NCBI RefSeq assembly: GCF_014648635.1
Contig: NZ_BMRM01000020.1
Span: 62,001-126,000, forward strand
DNA from: Streptomyces cinerochromogenes
GTDB lineage: Bacteria > Actinomycetota > Actinomycetes > Streptomycetales > Streptomycetaceae
Direction of reading: 5' to 3'
Length of the DNA: 64,000 bases
Made by a program: the position numbers and the translations under genes. The notes beneath the pieces are model-generated. The model had not been told where the DNA came from, did not search any database, and was given only the letters and a program-made list of their open reading frames with translations. This document shows, in pieces, positions 8,660-16,412 of this stretch (the stretch's first letter is position 1; every line of letters starts with the position of its first letter).

Positions 8660-9916
8660 ATGCGCGATCACGACACCGCTCCCCACCGCCCCGGGCGCCG
8701 GCTGACCACCAAGGAGACCGCCGAAGTCCTCGGCGTGAAGCCCGAGACGGTCTACGCGTACGTGAGCCGCGGCCTGCTCAGCAGCAGACGCGAGCCCGGC
8801 GGCCGGGCCAGCACCTTCGAGGCCGGCGAGGTGGAGGCCCTGGCCCGCCGCAACCGGCGGGAGGCGGCCGGGAGCCCGGGGTCCGGCGGAGACCTGTCCG
8901 TCCGCACCCGCATCACGCTGATCGAAGGGGACCGGTACTTCTACCGGGGCGTCGACGCCGTCGAACTGGCCACCCGCCACTCCTACGAGGAGGTCGCGGA
9001 GTGGCTGTGGACGGGCCGGCCTGCCCCCGGGGTGACCTTCTCCGCGCCCGAGGACACCGTCGGGGTCGCCCGCCGCGCCGTGGACGCCCTGTCCGAGCAC
9101 GCCTCCCCCGTCGACCGGCTGCGGGTGGCGGCGATCGCCGCGGCGGCCGAGGACCCGCTGCGCTTCGACCTGTCCGAGGAGGCCGTGCTGAACACGGCGC
9201 GGACCCTCATCCCCACCCTCGTCGCCGCGCTGCCGCCGGCCGCGCACCGGCGCGAGGACGACGGTCCGCTGGCCCACCGCCTGTGGTACCGGCTGACCGG
9301 CCGCCCGGCCGACGAGGCCTCCCTGCGCGTGCTGGACACCGCGCTCGCGCTGCTCGCCGACCACGACCTGGCCGCGTCCACCCTGGCGGTGCGGGTCGCC
9401 GCCTCGGCCCGGGCGCACGCGTACGCGGCCGTCTCGGCCGGGCTCGGCGTGCTGGAGGGGCCGCTGCACGGCGCCGCCAGCGGCCTGGCCCACCGGATGC
9501 TCCTGGACGTGCTCGACCAGGGCACGGCTGTCCCGGTGATCGCCGCCGAACTGCGCGCGGGCCGTCGCGTGCCCGGCCTCGGCCACCGGCTCTACACGGG
9601 CGAGGACCCTCGCGCACGGATGCTGTTCGGCATGCTGGAGCAGGTCCCGCGCGCGGAGTCCGCGCTGCTCGCGGCCCGGGACATCGTCGCCACCACCGCC
9701 CGGCACACCCCGCTGCACGCCAACGTGGACCTGGCCCTGGCCGTGTTCACCGCGTCCTTCGGCATGCCGGCCACGGCCGGGGAGACGATCTTCGCCGTCG
9801 CCCGGACCGCGGGCTGGATCGCCCACGCCCTGGAGGAGTACGGAGAGCGCCCGCTGCGCATGCGCCCCAGCGGCCACTACGTCGGTCCGCGCCCGCCGCA
9901 GCCCCTCCCGGAGTAG
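8660..9916 (+). CDS. Citrate synthase-like protein with N-terminal helix-turn-helix domain
   Basis: A 418-residue protein. Residues about 14-60 form a MerR/excisionase-like HTH (LTTKETAEVLGVKPETVYAY). Residues about 95-410 form a citrate synthase fold with the catalytic residues in place: His in GPLHGAA, His in GLGHRLYTGEDPRA and Asp in NVDLALAVF. It may therefore make citrate or 2-methylcitrate from oxaloacetate and an acyl-CoA, or use the fold as a metabolite sensor for the DNA-binding part. ATG 8660 is chosen; GTG 8651 and further upstream ATGs are possible. The neighbouring CitA/CitB-type two-component genes suggest a tricarboxylate-linked role. Confidence 0.88.
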   Translation: MRDHDTAPHRPGRRLTTKETAEVLGVKPETVYAYVSRGLLSSRREPGGRASTFEAGEVEALARRNRREAAGSPGSGGDLSVRTRITLIEGDRYFYRGVDAVELATRHSYEEVAEWLWTGRPAPGVTFSAPEDTVGVARRAVDALSEHASPVDRLRVAAIAAAAEDPLRFDLSEEAVLNTARTLIPTLVAALPPAAHRREDDGPLAHRLWYRLTGRPADEASLRVLDTALALLADHDLAASTLAVRVAASARAHAYAAVSAGLGVLEGPLHGAASGLAHRMLLDVLDQGTAVPVIAAELRAGRRVPGLGHRLYTGEDPRARMLFGMLEQVPRAESALLAARDIVATTARHTPLHANVDLALAVFTASFGMPATAGETIFAVARTAGWIAHALEEYGERPLRMRPSGHYVGPRPPQPLPE

Positions 9917-9951
9917 GACACGGCACCGGCCGGAAGTCCCCCTGGGGGAAC

Positions 9952-9970
9952 TCAGGTTAGGCTCACCTCT
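9952..9970 (+). promoter_or_regulatory. DmdR/IdeR-type iron box
   Basis: TCAGGTTAGGCTCACCTCT matches 16 of 19 positions of the actinobacterial iron-box consensus TTAGGTTAGGCTCACCTAA. It abuts the GTG start codon at 9971, so DmdR bound with Fe(II) would block transcription directly. Confidence 0.88.
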
Positions 9971-10912
9971 GTGAGTAGGTGTGCGACCGTCTCCCGGAGC
10001 CTCGACGAGCCGATCTCCGGCACGGCAGCCACGGCGACGACGTGGCTGCTGCTGGAACAGCCCGGCCCGTGGGGTGCCAAGGCGCTGACGTCCAGCCACC
10101 TGGACCCCGCGCTGGGGCGGGCCCTGGAGGCCGCCGCCGACGGGACCGGCGTGCGGATCGCGCTCATCCGGCGCCCCGGGCGCCACGCGGACCCCGGCAC
10201 GCCCCCGATCCGGCAGGTGTACGCCGCACACACCGTTCCGGGACGCGTGTGGCTGCACAGTGCCACCACCCGCGATCCTCGGCGGCTGCTCGAACTGGAC
10301 TTCGCCGGCCTGGGGAGCGGCGACCACCGTTCCTTCGGCGCGGTGCTCGACGGACGGCCGCACCGGGGTGACCCGCTGGCGCTCGTGTGCACCAACGGCA
10401 AGCGCGACCGCTGCTGCGCCCTCCTCGGCCGCCCCCTCGCCGCCGAGCTGGTCGCCTCGGGGGTGCGCGGGGTCTGGGAGGTCACCCATCTGGGTGGACA
10501 TCGGTTCGCGCCCACGGTGCTCGTGCTGCCGTACGGCTACGCCTACGGCCGCGCCGAGGCGCACACCGTCAAGGCGGCCCTGCACGGCGTGCAGGAGGGG
10601 CGTGTGGTCGTGGAGGGGTGCCGGGGGTGCTCCGCGTGGGCGCGGCCCGGGCAGGCGGCGGAGCTGGCCGTGCGGTCGGCCGCGAACGAGTACCGGGCGG
10701 GCGTGCTGAGCGTCGTACGGACCGACGGTGCGGCTCCGCGCTGGGAGGTCACCGTCGGCCACGCCGACGGCCGCCGGTGGCGGGTCACCGTGGCGCAGGG
10801 GGCGTCGCTGCCGCCCCGCCCGGAGAGCTGCGGCGCGGCCGTGCTCGGCGCGCCGGCGCGGATGGACGTGGTCGAGGTACGCGAGCTGGGGCCTTCGGCG
10901 CTGGCGAGCTAG
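9971..10912 (+). CDS. Sucrase/ferredoxin-like (thioredoxin-fold) protein, iron-regulated
   Basis: A 313-residue Suc_Fer-like family protein with two thioredoxin-like ferredoxin halves. Candidate [2Fe-2S] ligands are Cys140, Cys148/149 (CTNGKRDRCC) and Cys217/Cys220 (GCRGC). Conserved family blocks GTAATATTWLLLEQPGPWG and THLGGHRFAPTVLVLPYG are present. The name sucrase is historical; an electron-transfer or ferric-siderophore reductase role fits better with the iron box on top of the start codon. The GTG at 9971 has no Shine-Dalgarno sequence in the usual place, and the conserved N-terminus begins immediately, so the transcript may be leaderless. Function is inference. Confidence 0.85.
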   Translation: MSRCATVSRSLDEPISGTAATATTWLLLEQPGPWGAKALTSSHLDPALGRALEAAADGTGVRIALIRRPGRHADPGTPPIRQVYAAHTVPGRVWLHSATTRDPRRLLELDFAGLGSGDHRSFGAVLDGRPHRGDPLALVCTNGKRDRCCALLGRPLAAELVASGVRGVWEVTHLGGHRFAPTVLVLPYGYAYGRAEAHTVKAALHGVQEGRVVVEGCRGCSAWARPGQAAELAVRSAANEYRAGVLSVVRTDGAAPRWEVTVGHADGRRWRVTVAQGASLPPRPESCGAAVLGAPARMDVVEVRELGPSALAS

Positions 10913-10966
10913 CCGGGCGGCACGCGCCGTCCCGCGGGCGAGCCGGCCGGACGACACGCGCCGTCC

Positions 10967-10990
10967 ATCATTGATCAACAGATGGATCAA
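10967..10990 (+). promoter_or_regulatory. TTGATC-N8-GATCAA inverted repeat upstream of the sensor kinase
   Basis: TTGATC (10971-10976) and GATCAA (10985-10990) flank an 8-base spacer 58-77 bases before the kinase start. The half-site resembles the TTGAT/ATCAA elements upstream of the HTH-citrate synthase, suggesting a shared regulator. Confidence 0.5.
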
Positions 10991-11047
10991 GAGATCCACA
11001 CCACACCCGCTGGGGCGCCTGCGGACGGTCCACGTACCGTCGTGGGT

Positions 11048-12727
11048 ATGAGCCCCACTCCCCCCGCCCGCCGACTGCGCCTCGGACTGCCCCGGCGCAT
11101 GTTCTCGCAGGTGCTGCTGATGCAGGTGGCGATCGCGGCGGGAGTCGCGGTGCTCGCGACCGGGCTCTTCCTCGCCCCGCTGAGCAAGCAGCTGGACCAG
11201 GAGGCGATGCGCCGCGCGCTGGCCATCGCCGAGACCACCGCGCAGGACCCGCACATCGCCGAGGGTGTCGTCACCACACCGCCGTCCAGGAACGGCCCGG
11301 TGCAGCGGGAGGCGGAACGGATCCGGCGGGCCACGCACGCCGAGTACATCGTGGTGCTGAACCGGGACTGGGTGCGCTGGTCGCACCCCACCCCCTCGGA
11401 GATCGGCCGCCGCGTCTCCACCGACCCCACCGACGCCCTGGCCGGCCAGGAGGTCATGGAGATCGACAAGGGCACCCTGGGACGCTCGGCACGCGGCAAG
11501 GTGCCGCTGTACGACGACAACCGCCGGATCGTCGGCGCGGTCTCGGTCGGCATCGCCTACGACAGCGTGCGGGCGCGGCTGATCAGCGCGATCCCGGGGC
11601 TGTTCGCGTACGCCGGGGGCGCCCTCGCGGTGGGCGCGCTGGCCGCCTGGCTGATCTCGCGCCGGGTCCAGCGGCAGACCCGGGACCTGGCCTTCTCCGA
11701 CATCTCCGCGCTGCTCGCGGAGCGCGAGGCGATGCTGCACGGCATCCGCGAGGGCGTGGTCGCGCTGGACCGGGCCGGTCGCGTCCGGCTGCTCAACGAC
11801 GAGGCCCGACGGCTGCTGGGCATCGGCGACGAGGCCGTCGGGCGGACCCCCGACGAGGCGCTCGGCGCGGGCCGTACGACGGACGTGCTCGCAGGACGGG
11901 TGACCGGCACCGACCTGCTCACCGTGCGCGGCCAGCGCGTCCTGGTCGCCAACCGCATGCCCACCGGGGACGGCGGCGCCGTGGCCACCCTGCGCGACCG
12001 CACCGAACTGGAGCAGCTGGGGCGCGAACTCGACTCCACCCGCGGGCTGATCGACGCCCTGCGCGCCCAGGACCACGAGCACGCCAACCGCATGCACACC
12101 CTGCTGGGGCTGCTGGAGCTGGAGATGTACGACGACGCCGTGGAGTTCGTCGGTGAGGTGGTCGGGGACCACCGGGCCACCGCCGAGCAGGTCACCGAGA
12201 AGATCCAGGACCCGCTGCTCGCCGCGCTGCTGGTCGGCAAGGCCACCGTGGCGGCCGAGCGCGGGGTCGCCCTGTGGGTGTCGGAGAGCACCCGGCTCCC
12301 GGACCGGCTGATCGACCCCCGGGGGCTGGTGACGGTCGTGGGCAACCTCGTGGACAACGCTCTCGACGCGGTCGCGGGCACCCCGCACGCGCGCGTGGAG
12401 GTCGAGTTGCGCGCGGAGGGCCGTTCGGTCGTCCTGCGGGTGCGGGACACGGGTCCCGGTATCCCCGAGGAGCAGCGGGAGGTGGTCTTCACGGAGGGCT
12501 GGTCCACCAAGAAGCCGCCCGCGCACGGCAAGCGGGGTATCGGGCTGTCCCTGGTGCGCCGGCTCGCCGAGCGGCAGGGCGGGAGCGCGACCGTGGGCAC
12601 GGCGGCCGGCGGTGGCGCGGAGTTCACCGTGGTCCTGCCCGAGGCGCTGACCGAGCCGGAACCGGAACCCGCTGTGTCCGAGGCGTCCCTGGAGACCGCC
12701 GCCGTCGCCGAGGAGGAGGCGCGATGA
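11048..12727 (+). CDS. Membrane sensor histidine kinase, CitA/DcuS family
   Basis: A 559-residue kinase. A transmembrane helix (about residues 22-44) precedes an extracytoplasmic sensor domain of about 120 residues with YIVVLNRDWVRWSHP. A second helix follows (about 180-205), then a cytoplasmic PAS domain, a SpoOB-type dimerisation helix with the phosphoacceptor His in AQDHEHANRMHTLLGL, and an HATPase domain (NLVDNALDA, DTGPGIP, GIGLSLV). CitA-type kinases sense di- and tricarboxylates. The ATG at 11048 starts close to the first helix; an in-frame ATG at 10982 would add 22 residues. Its TGA overlaps the ATG of the response-regulator gene (ATGA). Confidence 0.92.
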   Translation: MSPTPPARRLRLGLPRRMFSQVLLMQVAIAAGVAVLATGLFLAPLSKQLDQEAMRRALAIAETTAQDPHIAEGVVTTPPSRNGPVQREAERIRRATHAEYIVVLNRDWVRWSHPTPSEIGRRVSTDPTDALAGQEVMEIDKGTLGRSARGKVPLYDDNRRIVGAVSVGIAYDSVRARLISAIPGLFAYAGGALAVGALAAWLISRRVQRQTRDLAFSDISALLAEREAMLHGIREGVVALDRAGRVRLLNDEARRLLGIGDEAVGRTPDEALGAGRTTDVLAGRVTGTDLLTVRGQRVLVANRMPTGDGGAVATLRDRTELEQLGRELDSTRGLIDALRAQDHEHANRMHTLLGLLELEMYDDAVEFVGEVVGDHRATAEQVTEKIQDPLLAALLVGKATVAAERGVALWVSESTRLPDRLIDPRGLVTVVGNLVDNALDAVAGTPHARVEVELRAEGRSVVLRVRDTGPGIPEEQREVVFTEGWSTKKPPAHGKRGIGLSLVRRLAERQGGSATVGTAAGGGAEFTVVLPEALTEPEPEPAVSEASLETAAVAEEEAR

Positions 12728-13404
12728 TCGAGGTCCTGGTCGTGGACGACGACACGCGCGTCGCCCGCGTCAACGCCGCCTACGTGGAGAAGGTGCCCGG
12801 CTTCCACGTGGCCGGCGAGGCCCACAACGCGGCCGAGGCGCTGCGCCTGGTGGAGAGCCTGCCGCGGCTCGATCTCGTCCTGATGGACCACTACCTGCCC
12901 GACGACACGGGTCTCGCGGTCGTCCAGGAGATGCGCCGGCGCGGCCACCAGACCGACGTGATCATGGTGACGGCGGCGCGGGACGTGTCGACCGTGCAGG
13001 CGGCCATGCGGCAGGGGGCGTTGCAGTACCTGGTGAAGCCGTTCGCCTTCGCCGGTCTGCGGGCGAAGCTGGAGGCGTACGCCGAGCTGCGGCGCACCCT
13101 GGACGGCGGCGGCGAGGCCGAGCAGGCGGAGGTCGACCGCATCTTCGGTGCCCTGTCCGCCCCGTCGGAACCCGGGCTGCCCAAGGGGCACTCCCCCACG
13201 ACGGCCGAGCTGGTGCGCCAGACACTGCTGAGCGCCGAGCGCCCCCTGTCCGCCCAGGAGATCGCCGAGCGGACCGGGGTGAGCCGGCAGACCGCCCAGC
13301 GGTACCTGAAGCTCCTGGAGCGCACCGGCCGGGCCCGGCTGACCCTCAAGTACGGCGACGCGGGCCGCCCGGAACACCGTTACGTGTGGGCGACCCGCGC
13401 CTGA
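12724..13404 (+). CDS. Response regulator, CitB/DcuR family
   Basis: A 226-residue regulator that partners the overlapping kinase. The receiver domain (1-120) has acidic pocket VVDDD (residues 7-10) and phosphoacceptor Asp55 in LVLMDHYLPDDTG. The C-terminal winged HTH is of the CitT/CitB kind (ALSAQEIAERTGVSRQ-like region, YLKLLERTGRARLTLKYG). It is closely related to the regulator at 16413-17105. Likely targets are the ABC importer, the symporter or the citrate synthase-like gene; this is inferred from proximity and shared motifs. Confidence 0.92.
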   Translation: MIEVLVVDDDTRVARVNAAYVEKVPGFHVAGEAHNAAEALRLVESLPRLDLVLMDHYLPDDTGLAVVQEMRRRGHQTDVIMVTAARDVSTVQAAMRQGALQYLVKPFAFAGLRAKLEAYAELRRTLDGGGEAEQAEVDRIFGALSAPSEPGLPKGHSPTTAELVRQTLLSAERPLSAQEIAERTGVSRQTAQRYLKLLERTGRARLTLKYGDAGRPEHRYVWATRA

Positions 13405-13432
13405 GCGGGGTTCGAGCAGCGCGATCCCTGCC

Positions 13433-13467
13433 GCGGGATTCAAGCGGGATTCATGCGGCGGGATTCA
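13433..13467. repeat. Three copies of GCGGGATTCA in a convergent gap
   Basis: GCGGGATTCA occurs at 13433-13442, 13444-13453 and 13458-13467, filling most of the 71-bp gap between the response regulator and the substrate-binding protein gene, which end towards each other. Confidence 0.7.
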
Positions 13468-13475
13468 TGTACGGG

Positions 13476-14537
13476 TCACTTGACCGCCTTGACGAACTCT
13501 GTCGTGTACGTCTTGGTCAAGTCGACCTTCGCGTTCTTGATGTTGGGGTTGAACGCCTTGAGGACCTTTTCGACGGTCTCGGGACCGCCCTGGGGCATCA
13601 CGCCGTCGTCGGTGAACATCGGCAGGGTGCTCTTGATGGCTTGCGCGTACAGGCCCTTGTTGCCCTGGGAGTAGTCGGCGGGCATCTTGGCGGCGATCTC
13701 GTCGGCGCTGTGCGCGGACATCCACTTGAGCGTCTTGACGAACGCGTTGGCCAACTTCTGGACGGTGTCCTTGTGTCCGTTCACCCAGTCCGTCTGCATG
13801 TACAGACTTGACGAGGGGTACGGCCCGCCGAGCGCCTCCTGAGAACCCTCGGGGGTGCGCATGTCGATGAGGATCTTCCCGGCCTTCTTGTCCAGGATCG
13901 TCGCGACGGTCGGATCGGTGGTCATGCCGCCGTCGATCGCCCCCTTCTGGAGCGCCGCGATGAACGTCGGCCCCGCGCCGACCGCGACCGGCGTGAACTC
14001 GCTGATCTTCACGCCGTTCTTGACCGCCAGGTACTTGGTGAGGAAGTCGGTCGAGGATCCGAGCCCGGTCACGCCCAGCTTGCGGCCCTTGAAGTCCCTG
14101 GGCGAGGCGAGGTCTCCTGCGGCCTTGTCCGAGACGACCTCCACCTCGCCGGGAGCGTGCGAGAACTGCACGACCGACTCCACCTCCTTGCCCTTCACCT
14201 GCAGGTCGAGCGTGTGGTCGTAGAACCCGACCGCTCCCTGCACCTGCCCGGAGACGAGCGCGGTCTCGGCCTGGACGCCGGCGGGCTCGCTGAGGAGCTG
14301 GACGTTCAGCCCCTCGGCCTGGAAGTAGCCGAGGCGCTGGGTGAGCATCGCGGGCAGGTAGATGACCTTGTCCAGGCCACCGACCATGATCTTGACGCTC
14401 TCGCCCTTGCCGCCGCCGCTGCCGGTGTCGGCCGTGGAGCTTGCCGCGTCGTTGGCGCAGGCGGTGAGGGAGGAGAGGGCGAGCAGCCCGGCGGCGGCCA
14501 GGGAGGCGTGTCTGGCGGTCTTGCGCATGCGGTTCAC
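13476..14537 (-). CDS. ABC transporter substrate-binding lipoprotein, NMT1/SsuA-like
   Basis: A 353-residue lipoprotein with signal peptide and lipobox LSSLTAC (Cys27). The mature part is a periplasmic-binding-like NMT1/SsuA domain with the GLDKVIYLPAMLTQRLGYF and LGVTGLGSSTDF blocks found in binding proteins for nitrate, sulfonate, taurine or pyrimidine-like ligands. The substrate cannot be deduced. GTG 14537 follows AAGGAC by five bases. It is the last gene of an operon with permease and ATPase upstream, and the operon diverges from an orphan CitB-type regulator. Confidence 0.92.
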   Translation of the reverse strand: MNRMRKTARHASLAAAGLLALSSLTACANDAASSTADTGSGGGKGESVKIMVGGLDKVIYLPAMLTQRLGYFQAEGLNVQLLSEPAGVQAETALVSGQVQGAVGFYDHTLDLQVKGKEVESVVQFSHAPGEVEVVSDKAAGDLASPRDFKGRKLGVTGLGSSTDFLTKYLAVKNGVKISEFTPVAVGAGPTFIAALQKGAIDGGMTTDPTVATILDKKAGKILIDMRTPEGSQEALGGPYPSSSLYMQTDWVNGHKDTVQKLANAFVKTLKWMSAHSADEIAAKMPADYSQGNKGLYAQAIKSTLPMFTDDGVMPQGGPETVEKVLKAFNPNIKNAKVDLTKTYTTEFVKAVK

Positions 14538-14586
14538 GTCCTTGTGAGAGGGCGGTACGGGGGTGGGTGAGGCGGCGAGGGTCCGG

Positions 14587-15450
14587 TCAGCTGTCGGAGC
14601 CGGTGGGCCTCCAGCGGAAGATGCGGCGCTCGGCGAAGGTCAGCAGCCCCTCGGCGACGAGGGCGACGACGGCCAGGATGACCATCGCGGCGTACACGCC
14701 CGCGGCGTTGAAGGTGTTCTGGGACTGCGCGACGAGCAGGCCGATGCCCTTGGTCGCGCCGATGTACTCGCCGACGATGGCGCCGATGAGCGCGAAGCCG
14801 AAGCTGACGTGGAGGCTGGTGAAGATCCAGGAGGTGGCGGACGGGATGACCACCTGAAGGGTCACCCTGCGGTCGCTCGCGCCCAGGATCCGGGCGTTGG
14901 CCACGAGGTTGCGGTCCACTTCGCGGGCGCCCTGGAAGGCGTTGAAGAACACCGGGAAGAAGACGAGCACCACGGCGGAGGCCACTTTGGAGGACGGCCC
15001 GAGGCCGAACCAGATCAGGAAGATGGGCGCCAGCACGATCCTGGGGATCGAATTGAGCACCTTGATGTATGGACCAAGGATCTCGGCGAGCAATCTGATC
15101 CGCCCGAGCGCAATGCCGAGGACCACACCGGCGACCACGCCGATGACCCAGCCGAGCAGTGCCTCGTACAGCGTGTACCAGATCTGCTCGCCCAGGGAGC
15201 CGAGCGCTGTCCCGTGGGCCACCCAGGTGTGGATCTGGTCCCAGATCTTCGAGGGCATCGAGAAGTTGAACGGGTCGATGACCTTGGCGCGGGAGAGTGC
15301 CTCCCACAGTCCGAGGACGGCCACCAGGACCACCGCGCGCGCCACGTTGACGAACACCTTGCGCCGGCGTGCGGCCTGGGCCCGGGTCTCCGCGCGACCG
15401 GGTGCCTTGGCGGTGTCGACGACCGGCGTGCTGAGGACCTCAGGCGACAT
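14587..15450 (-). CDS. ABC transporter permease, SsuC/TauC-like
   Basis: A 287-residue BPD_transp_1 membrane protein with about six helices and the EAA loop region (ASDRRVTLQVVIPSATSWIF). The N-terminal 45 residues are a cytoplasmic Arg/Ala-rich tail. ATG 15450 overlaps the ATPase stop by 11 bases; GTG 15459 is an alternative adding three residues. It works with the binding protein at 13476-14537 and the ATPase at 15440-16255 in the plasma membrane. Confidence 0.92.
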   Translation of the reverse strand: MSPEVLSTPVVDTAKAPGRAETRAQAARRRKVFVNVARAVVLVAVLGLWEALSRAKVIDPFNFSMPSKIWDQIHTWVAHGTALGSLGEQIWYTLYEALLGWVIGVVAGVVLGIALGRIRLLAEILGPYIKVLNSIPRIVLAPIFLIWFGLGPSSKVASAVVLVFFPVFFNAFQGAREVDRNLVANARILGASDRRVTLQVVIPSATSWIFTSLHVSFGFALIGAIVGEYIGATKGIGLLVAQSQNTFNAAGVYAAMVILAVVALVAEGLLTFAERRIFRWRPTGSDS

Positions 15451-16255
15451 GGGCGGCACCCCTCTCGCGGGTGATGCGGACCTCTTCGCCGAGGGACTCC
15501 CAGATCTCGCGGTAGATCTCGATGAACCGCGGCTCCAGTCGGACCGACTCGACCTTCCGCGGGCGGGGCAGATCGATGGCGAAGACCTGCTTCACGGTCG
15601 CGGGTCCGGCGGTCATCACGACGACCTTGTCCGCCAGCGCGATGGACTCCTCCAGGTCGTGGGTGACGAAGACGACGGAGGCGCCGGTGCCCTCCCACAG
15701 CTCCAGCAGCTCGTCCGACATCAGGGCCCGGGTCTGCACGTCGAGCGCCGAGAACGGCTCGTCCATCAGCAGGATCTCGGGGTCGTTGACAAAGGTGGCC
15801 GCCAGGGCGACGCGCTTGCGCTGGCCCCCGGAGAGCTGGTGCGGATAGCGGTCCTCGAAGGCGGCGAGTCCCACCCGGGCCAGCCACTCACGGGCCTTCT
15901 GCCTGGCCTCCGCCTTGGGCACGCCCCTGAAGCGCGGGCCCGCCATGACGTTCGACAGGACCGTCCGCCAGGGGAAGGTGGCGTCCTGCTGGAAGACGAA
16001 GCCGACCTTGTCACCGACGCCGTCGACCGGCTCCCCGGCCACCAGCACCTCACCCTCGGTGGGCTCCTCCAGGCCGCTGACGAGGGTCAGCGTGGTGGAC
16101 TTGCCGCACCCGGTCGGCCCTACGACGGCCACGAACTCGCCGCGTTCGACGGTGAGGTCCAGGCCGCGCACGGCCGTGTGCAGTCCCCCGGACGGGGTCC
16201 TGAAGGTCTTGCTCGCGCCCCGCAGCTCGATGGCGGGGCTGGTGTGTGCGCTCAT
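15440..16255 (-). CDS. ABC transporter ATP-binding protein, SsuB/TauB-like
   Basis: A 271-residue ATPase with Walker A GPTGCGKSTTL, signature LSGGQRKRVALA, Walker B ILLMDEPFSALD and the switch His in FVTHDLEES. First gene of the importer operon. ATG 16255 is used because the conserved domain begins soon after (IELRGASKTF); no clear Shine-Dalgarno precedes it, and an in-frame extension upstream to 16327 has no conserved content. Confidence 0.93.
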   Translation of the reverse strand: MSAHTSPAIELRGASKTFRTPSGGLHTAVRGLDLTVERGEFVAVVGPTGCGKSTTLTLVSGLEEPTEGEVLVAGEPVDGVGDKVGFVFQQDATFPWRTVLSNVMAGPRFRGVPKAEARQKAREWLARVGLAAFEDRYPHQLSGGQRKRVALAATFVNDPEILLMDEPFSALDVQTRALMSDELLELWEGTGASVVFVTHDLEESIALADKVVVMTAGPATVKQVFAIDLPRPRKVESVRLEPRFIEIYREIWESLGEEVRITRERGAAHVA

Positions 16256-16289
16256 GGGCCGGGACGGTAGGTGTGGCCCCGGCCACAGC

Positions 16290-16360
16290 AGCAGTCTTGT
16301 GAGCACAAGCCGTTCTTTTGCTCGCAAGAACCTGTTGTGCTCGTTTTGCTCGCGCTACAA
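16290..16360. promoter_or_regulatory. Cluster of inverted and direct repeats in the divergent promoter region
   Basis: The 157-bp gap between the ABC operon and the second CitB-type regulator contains a perfect palindrome CTTGTG-AG-CACAAG (16296-16309), a palindrome TTGC-TC-GCAA (16318-16327), and a direct repeat TTTTGCTCGC at 16316-16325 and 16344-16353, 28 bp apart. The shared core is TGCTCGC or its complement GCGAGCA. This is a good candidate binding region for the adjacent regulator. Confidence 0.65.
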
Positions 16361-16412
16361 CTGCGGAGCCGAACACGGGCTGCACGCTCGCCGGCCTTGA
16401 AGGAGAGGCCTG

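Noticed and set aside
4867-8661. A 1264-codon minus-strand open frame opposite parC
   Set aside because: It mirrors the high-GC codon pattern of parC and the CobW gene, has no domain and no ribosome site; typical Streptomyces antisense frame.
8627-12526. A 1299-codon minus-strand open frame
   Set aside because: It runs antisense through three well-supported genes with recognised domains and has no motifs of its own.
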